Source: Methylobacterium gossipiicola (GTDB lineage Bacteria; Pseudomonadota; Alphaproteobacteria; Rhizobiales; Beijerinckiaceae). From it: a stretch of 64,000 nt of DNA. Location: NCBI RefSeq assembly GCF_900113485.1, contig NZ_FOPM01000006.1:1-64000 (forward strand). The letters are read 5' to 3'. Below the pieces are notes generated by a model that was not told the origin of the DNA, searched no databases, and worked only from the letters and a program-made list of their open reading frames with translations. A program made the position numbers and the translations under genes. Shown here one piece after another: positions 62,482-64,000 of the stretch (positions within the stretch are counted from its first letter, which is position 1; each line of letters begins with the position of its first letter).

Positions 62482-63114
62482 TCAGGATTGCGGGCGCATG
62501 GCGCGCGCGACTTCCGCCCGGAGCACCGGCAGCAGTTCGGCCTCGAACCACGGATTGGCCTTGAGCCAGCCGCTGTTGCGCCAGGACGGGTGCGGCAGGG
62601 GCAGGACCCGCGGTCGGCGCGGCGCGTCGAGGACGGCCCGCCAGTTCCGCACCGTCTCGGTGAGGCCGCCCTTGGCCCGGCCGAGATGCCACGCCTGTGC
62701 GTACTGGCCGATGACGAGGATGAGTTCGAGATGCGGCAACCCGGCGAACAGCTCGGCGCGCCAGCGCTCGGCGCATTCGCGCCGGGGCGGACGGTCCCCG
62801 CCCTTGGCGTCGTAACCCGGAAAGCAGGCTCCCATGGGCACGATGGCGAGGCGCGACGCGTCGTAGAACGCCGCCTCGTCGAGGCCGAGCCAGTCGCGCA
62901 GGCGGAGGCCGGACGGGTCCATGAACGGGATGCCGCTCTTGTCGGCCTTGTTGCCCGGCGCTTGGCTGGCGATGCACAGGCGCGCGCTGGAACGCCCCTG
63001 CACGATGGGGCGGGGCTCCTGCGGCAGGGGCGGCCCGTAGATCGGCGCGTCGCGGCAGAGGCGGCAGGCGCGTAAGGCAGCGGCGGTGACTTCGAATTCG
63101 CAAGCGGAGGGCAT
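62482..63114 (-). CDS. Uracil-DNA glycosylase superfamily protein
   Basis: The protein is 210 aa from [20 protein letters not shown]. It contains [20 protein letters not shown] (the water-activating GxxPG-like loop with variant sequence), [31 protein letters not shown] and [20 protein letters not shown], the HPSxRN-type motif 2 of the UdgX/single-strand-selective family relatives. It probably removes uracil from DNA, but the exact subfamily and activity are inferred. The longer frame upstream to 63291 is not used. Confidence 0.8.
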   Translation of the reverse strand: MPSACEFEVTAAALRACRLCRDAPIYGPPLPQEPRPIVQGRSSARLCIASQAPGNKADKSGIPFMDPSGLRLRDWLGLDEAAFYDASRLAIVPMGACFPGYDAKGGDRPPRRECAERWRAELFAGLPHLELILVIGQYAQAWHLGRAKGGLTETVRNWRAVLDAPRRPRVLPLPHPSWRNSGWLKANPWFEAELLPVLRAEVARAMRPQS

Positions 63115-63355
63115 GGGGGACGGAGATAGGAGGAGGCTCCCGTTCGGCCCAGGGGTACGGGGGGAGGCACGGGAACGCAGGTGCCGTTCGGCCCTTCGCG
63201 TCGATCCTCCGCATCCGTACCCGCCGAAGAGAGGCCAAGTCAGCGCGAAAACGCGCAAGAGAAAGACGAGAGCACGCCCTTTGTGGTCCAAGAATCACGG
63301 ATCAGCGCTATCTGTTTCCCGTCGGATCGACCGGCTCCCTAGCAATGGAGTTCCC

Positions 63356-64000
63356 ATGCCCTTCCTCGACACTCCGGACGGCACACGCCTGTACTACAAG
63401 GATTGGGGCTCCGGCCGCCCCGTCGTCTTCATCCATGGCTGGCCCCTTGATGCCGACATGTGGGAATACCAGATGCCGGCCGTCACGGAGGCGGGCTTTC
63501 GCACCCTCGCGTACGACCGCCGCGGCTTCGGCCGCTCGGACCAGCCCTGGGGTGGCTACGATTACGACACCTTCGCGGACGATCTGAAGGCGGTGCTCGA
63601 CGGCCTCGACCTCCAGGACGTGGCGCTGGTGGGCTTCTCCATGGGCGGGGGCGAGATCGCCCGTTATCTCTCGCGCCACGGCGGGGCGCGGGTGTCGCGC
63701 GTGGCCCTGATTTCAGCGGTGACGCCGATGATGCTGAAGACCAACGACAATCCGGACGGTGTGGATGCCAGCGTCTTCGAAGAGATGATCGCCGGCCTGA
63801 AGGCCGACCGGCCGCACTTCCTTGCCAATTTCGCCAAGACCTTCTTCGGGGCTGGCGTCTTCACCGCGCCGGCCTCGACGGAACTCATGCGCTGGACTGG
63901 CGACATCGCCATGCGTGCCTCACCGAAAGCCACGACGGCCTGTGTTCAAGCCTTCGGCGGAACGGATTTCCGCGCCGACATGGCCCATTTCCGTGTGCCG
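63356..64000 (+). CDS. Alpha/beta hydrolase, partial (3' end outside window)
   Basis: 215 codons of a longer gene are visible from MPFLDTPDGTRLYYKDWGSG. Alpha/beta-hydrolase motifs are VVFIHGWPLDADMW (oxyanion HG), LAYDRRGFGRSDQPWGGYDY and the nucleophile elbow VALVGFSMGGGEIARYLSRH (Ser). The pattern matches cofactor-free haloperoxidase/esterase enzymes of about 275 aa, so roughly 60 residues, including the catalytic His, lie beyond the window. Confidence 0.88.
   Translation, partial: MPFLDTPDGTRLYYKDWGSGRPVVFIHGWPLDADMWEYQMPAVTEAGFRTLAYDRRGFGRSDQPWGGYDYDTFADDLKAVLDGLDLQDVALVGFSMGGGEIARYLSRHGGARVSRVALISAVTPMMLKTNDNPDGVDASVFEEMIAGLKADRPHFLANFAKTFFGAGVFTAPASTELMRWTGDIAMRASPKATTACVQAFGGTDFRADMAHFRVP

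Overview
The window is high-GC alphaproteobacterial chromosome, most likely Methylobacterium or Methylorubrum. The evidence is the flagellin N-terminus, the zinc-less AccD, the Omp25/Hbp-like porin and the housekeeping gene set; species-level placement would need a database search. It divides at a tRNA-Ser(GCT) gene at 37926-38017.

Left of the tRNA lies accessory DNA. The last 17 nt of the tRNA gene, including its encoded CCA, are repeated exactly at 2371-2387. This delimits a genomic island of about 35.5 kb (2371-37942), whose large tyrosine integrase (35931-37817) sits next to the tRNA. Immediately left of the distal repeat is a second integrase of the same family. It is cut off before its catalytic HxxR/Tyr region by an IS481-type insertion sequence that is itself frameshifted. 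The layout is therefore two related tRNA-Ser islands in tandem, the outer one decaying.

The inner island carries, in order: a GmrSD-like DUF262/DUF1524 protein; a small gene made entirely of eight 17-residue repeats; two envelope-type proteins; a miniature flagellin; an AraC regulator coupled to a double PilZ-like protein; and a plasmid-like mobilization module. That module has a KfrA-like protein with a long palindrome in front of it, a relaxase, a MobC-like protein, a candidate oriT, an excisionase-like ORF and a second tyrosine recombinase. A run of mostly defence-like genes follows: an Rpn-like nuclease, an AlbA_2/Schlafen-type protein, an HExxH protein, a PD-(D/E)XK protein, and a long prokaryotic Argonaute without visible catalytic residues whose stop codon overlaps the start of a DpnII/MboI-like nuclease. 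The right end holds a five-gene operon: a ribbon-helix-helix protein, a DUF499 ATPase, DUF3780, a DUF1156 DNA methyltransferase and a PLD-nuclease/SNF2 helicase. This matches the gene content of the Hma-type (helicase, methylase, ATPase) anti-phage system.

Right of the tRNA is ordinary core genome: a glycosyltransferase, an acyl-CoA synthetase, gluQRS, a hybrid histidine kinase, trpA-accD-folC, a porin with strong terminators, a cold-shock protein, small hypothetical genes and an aspartate aminotransferase. Next comes an assimilatory sulfate reduction cluster: cysH-cysD-cysN leftward and, beyond an Lrp-type regulator, cysJ-cysI rightward. These cover sulfate activation to APS, reduction to sulfite and reduction to sulfide. 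The window ends with a TetR regulator, pyrF, a uracil-DNA glycosylase-family gene and a partial alpha/beta hydrolase.
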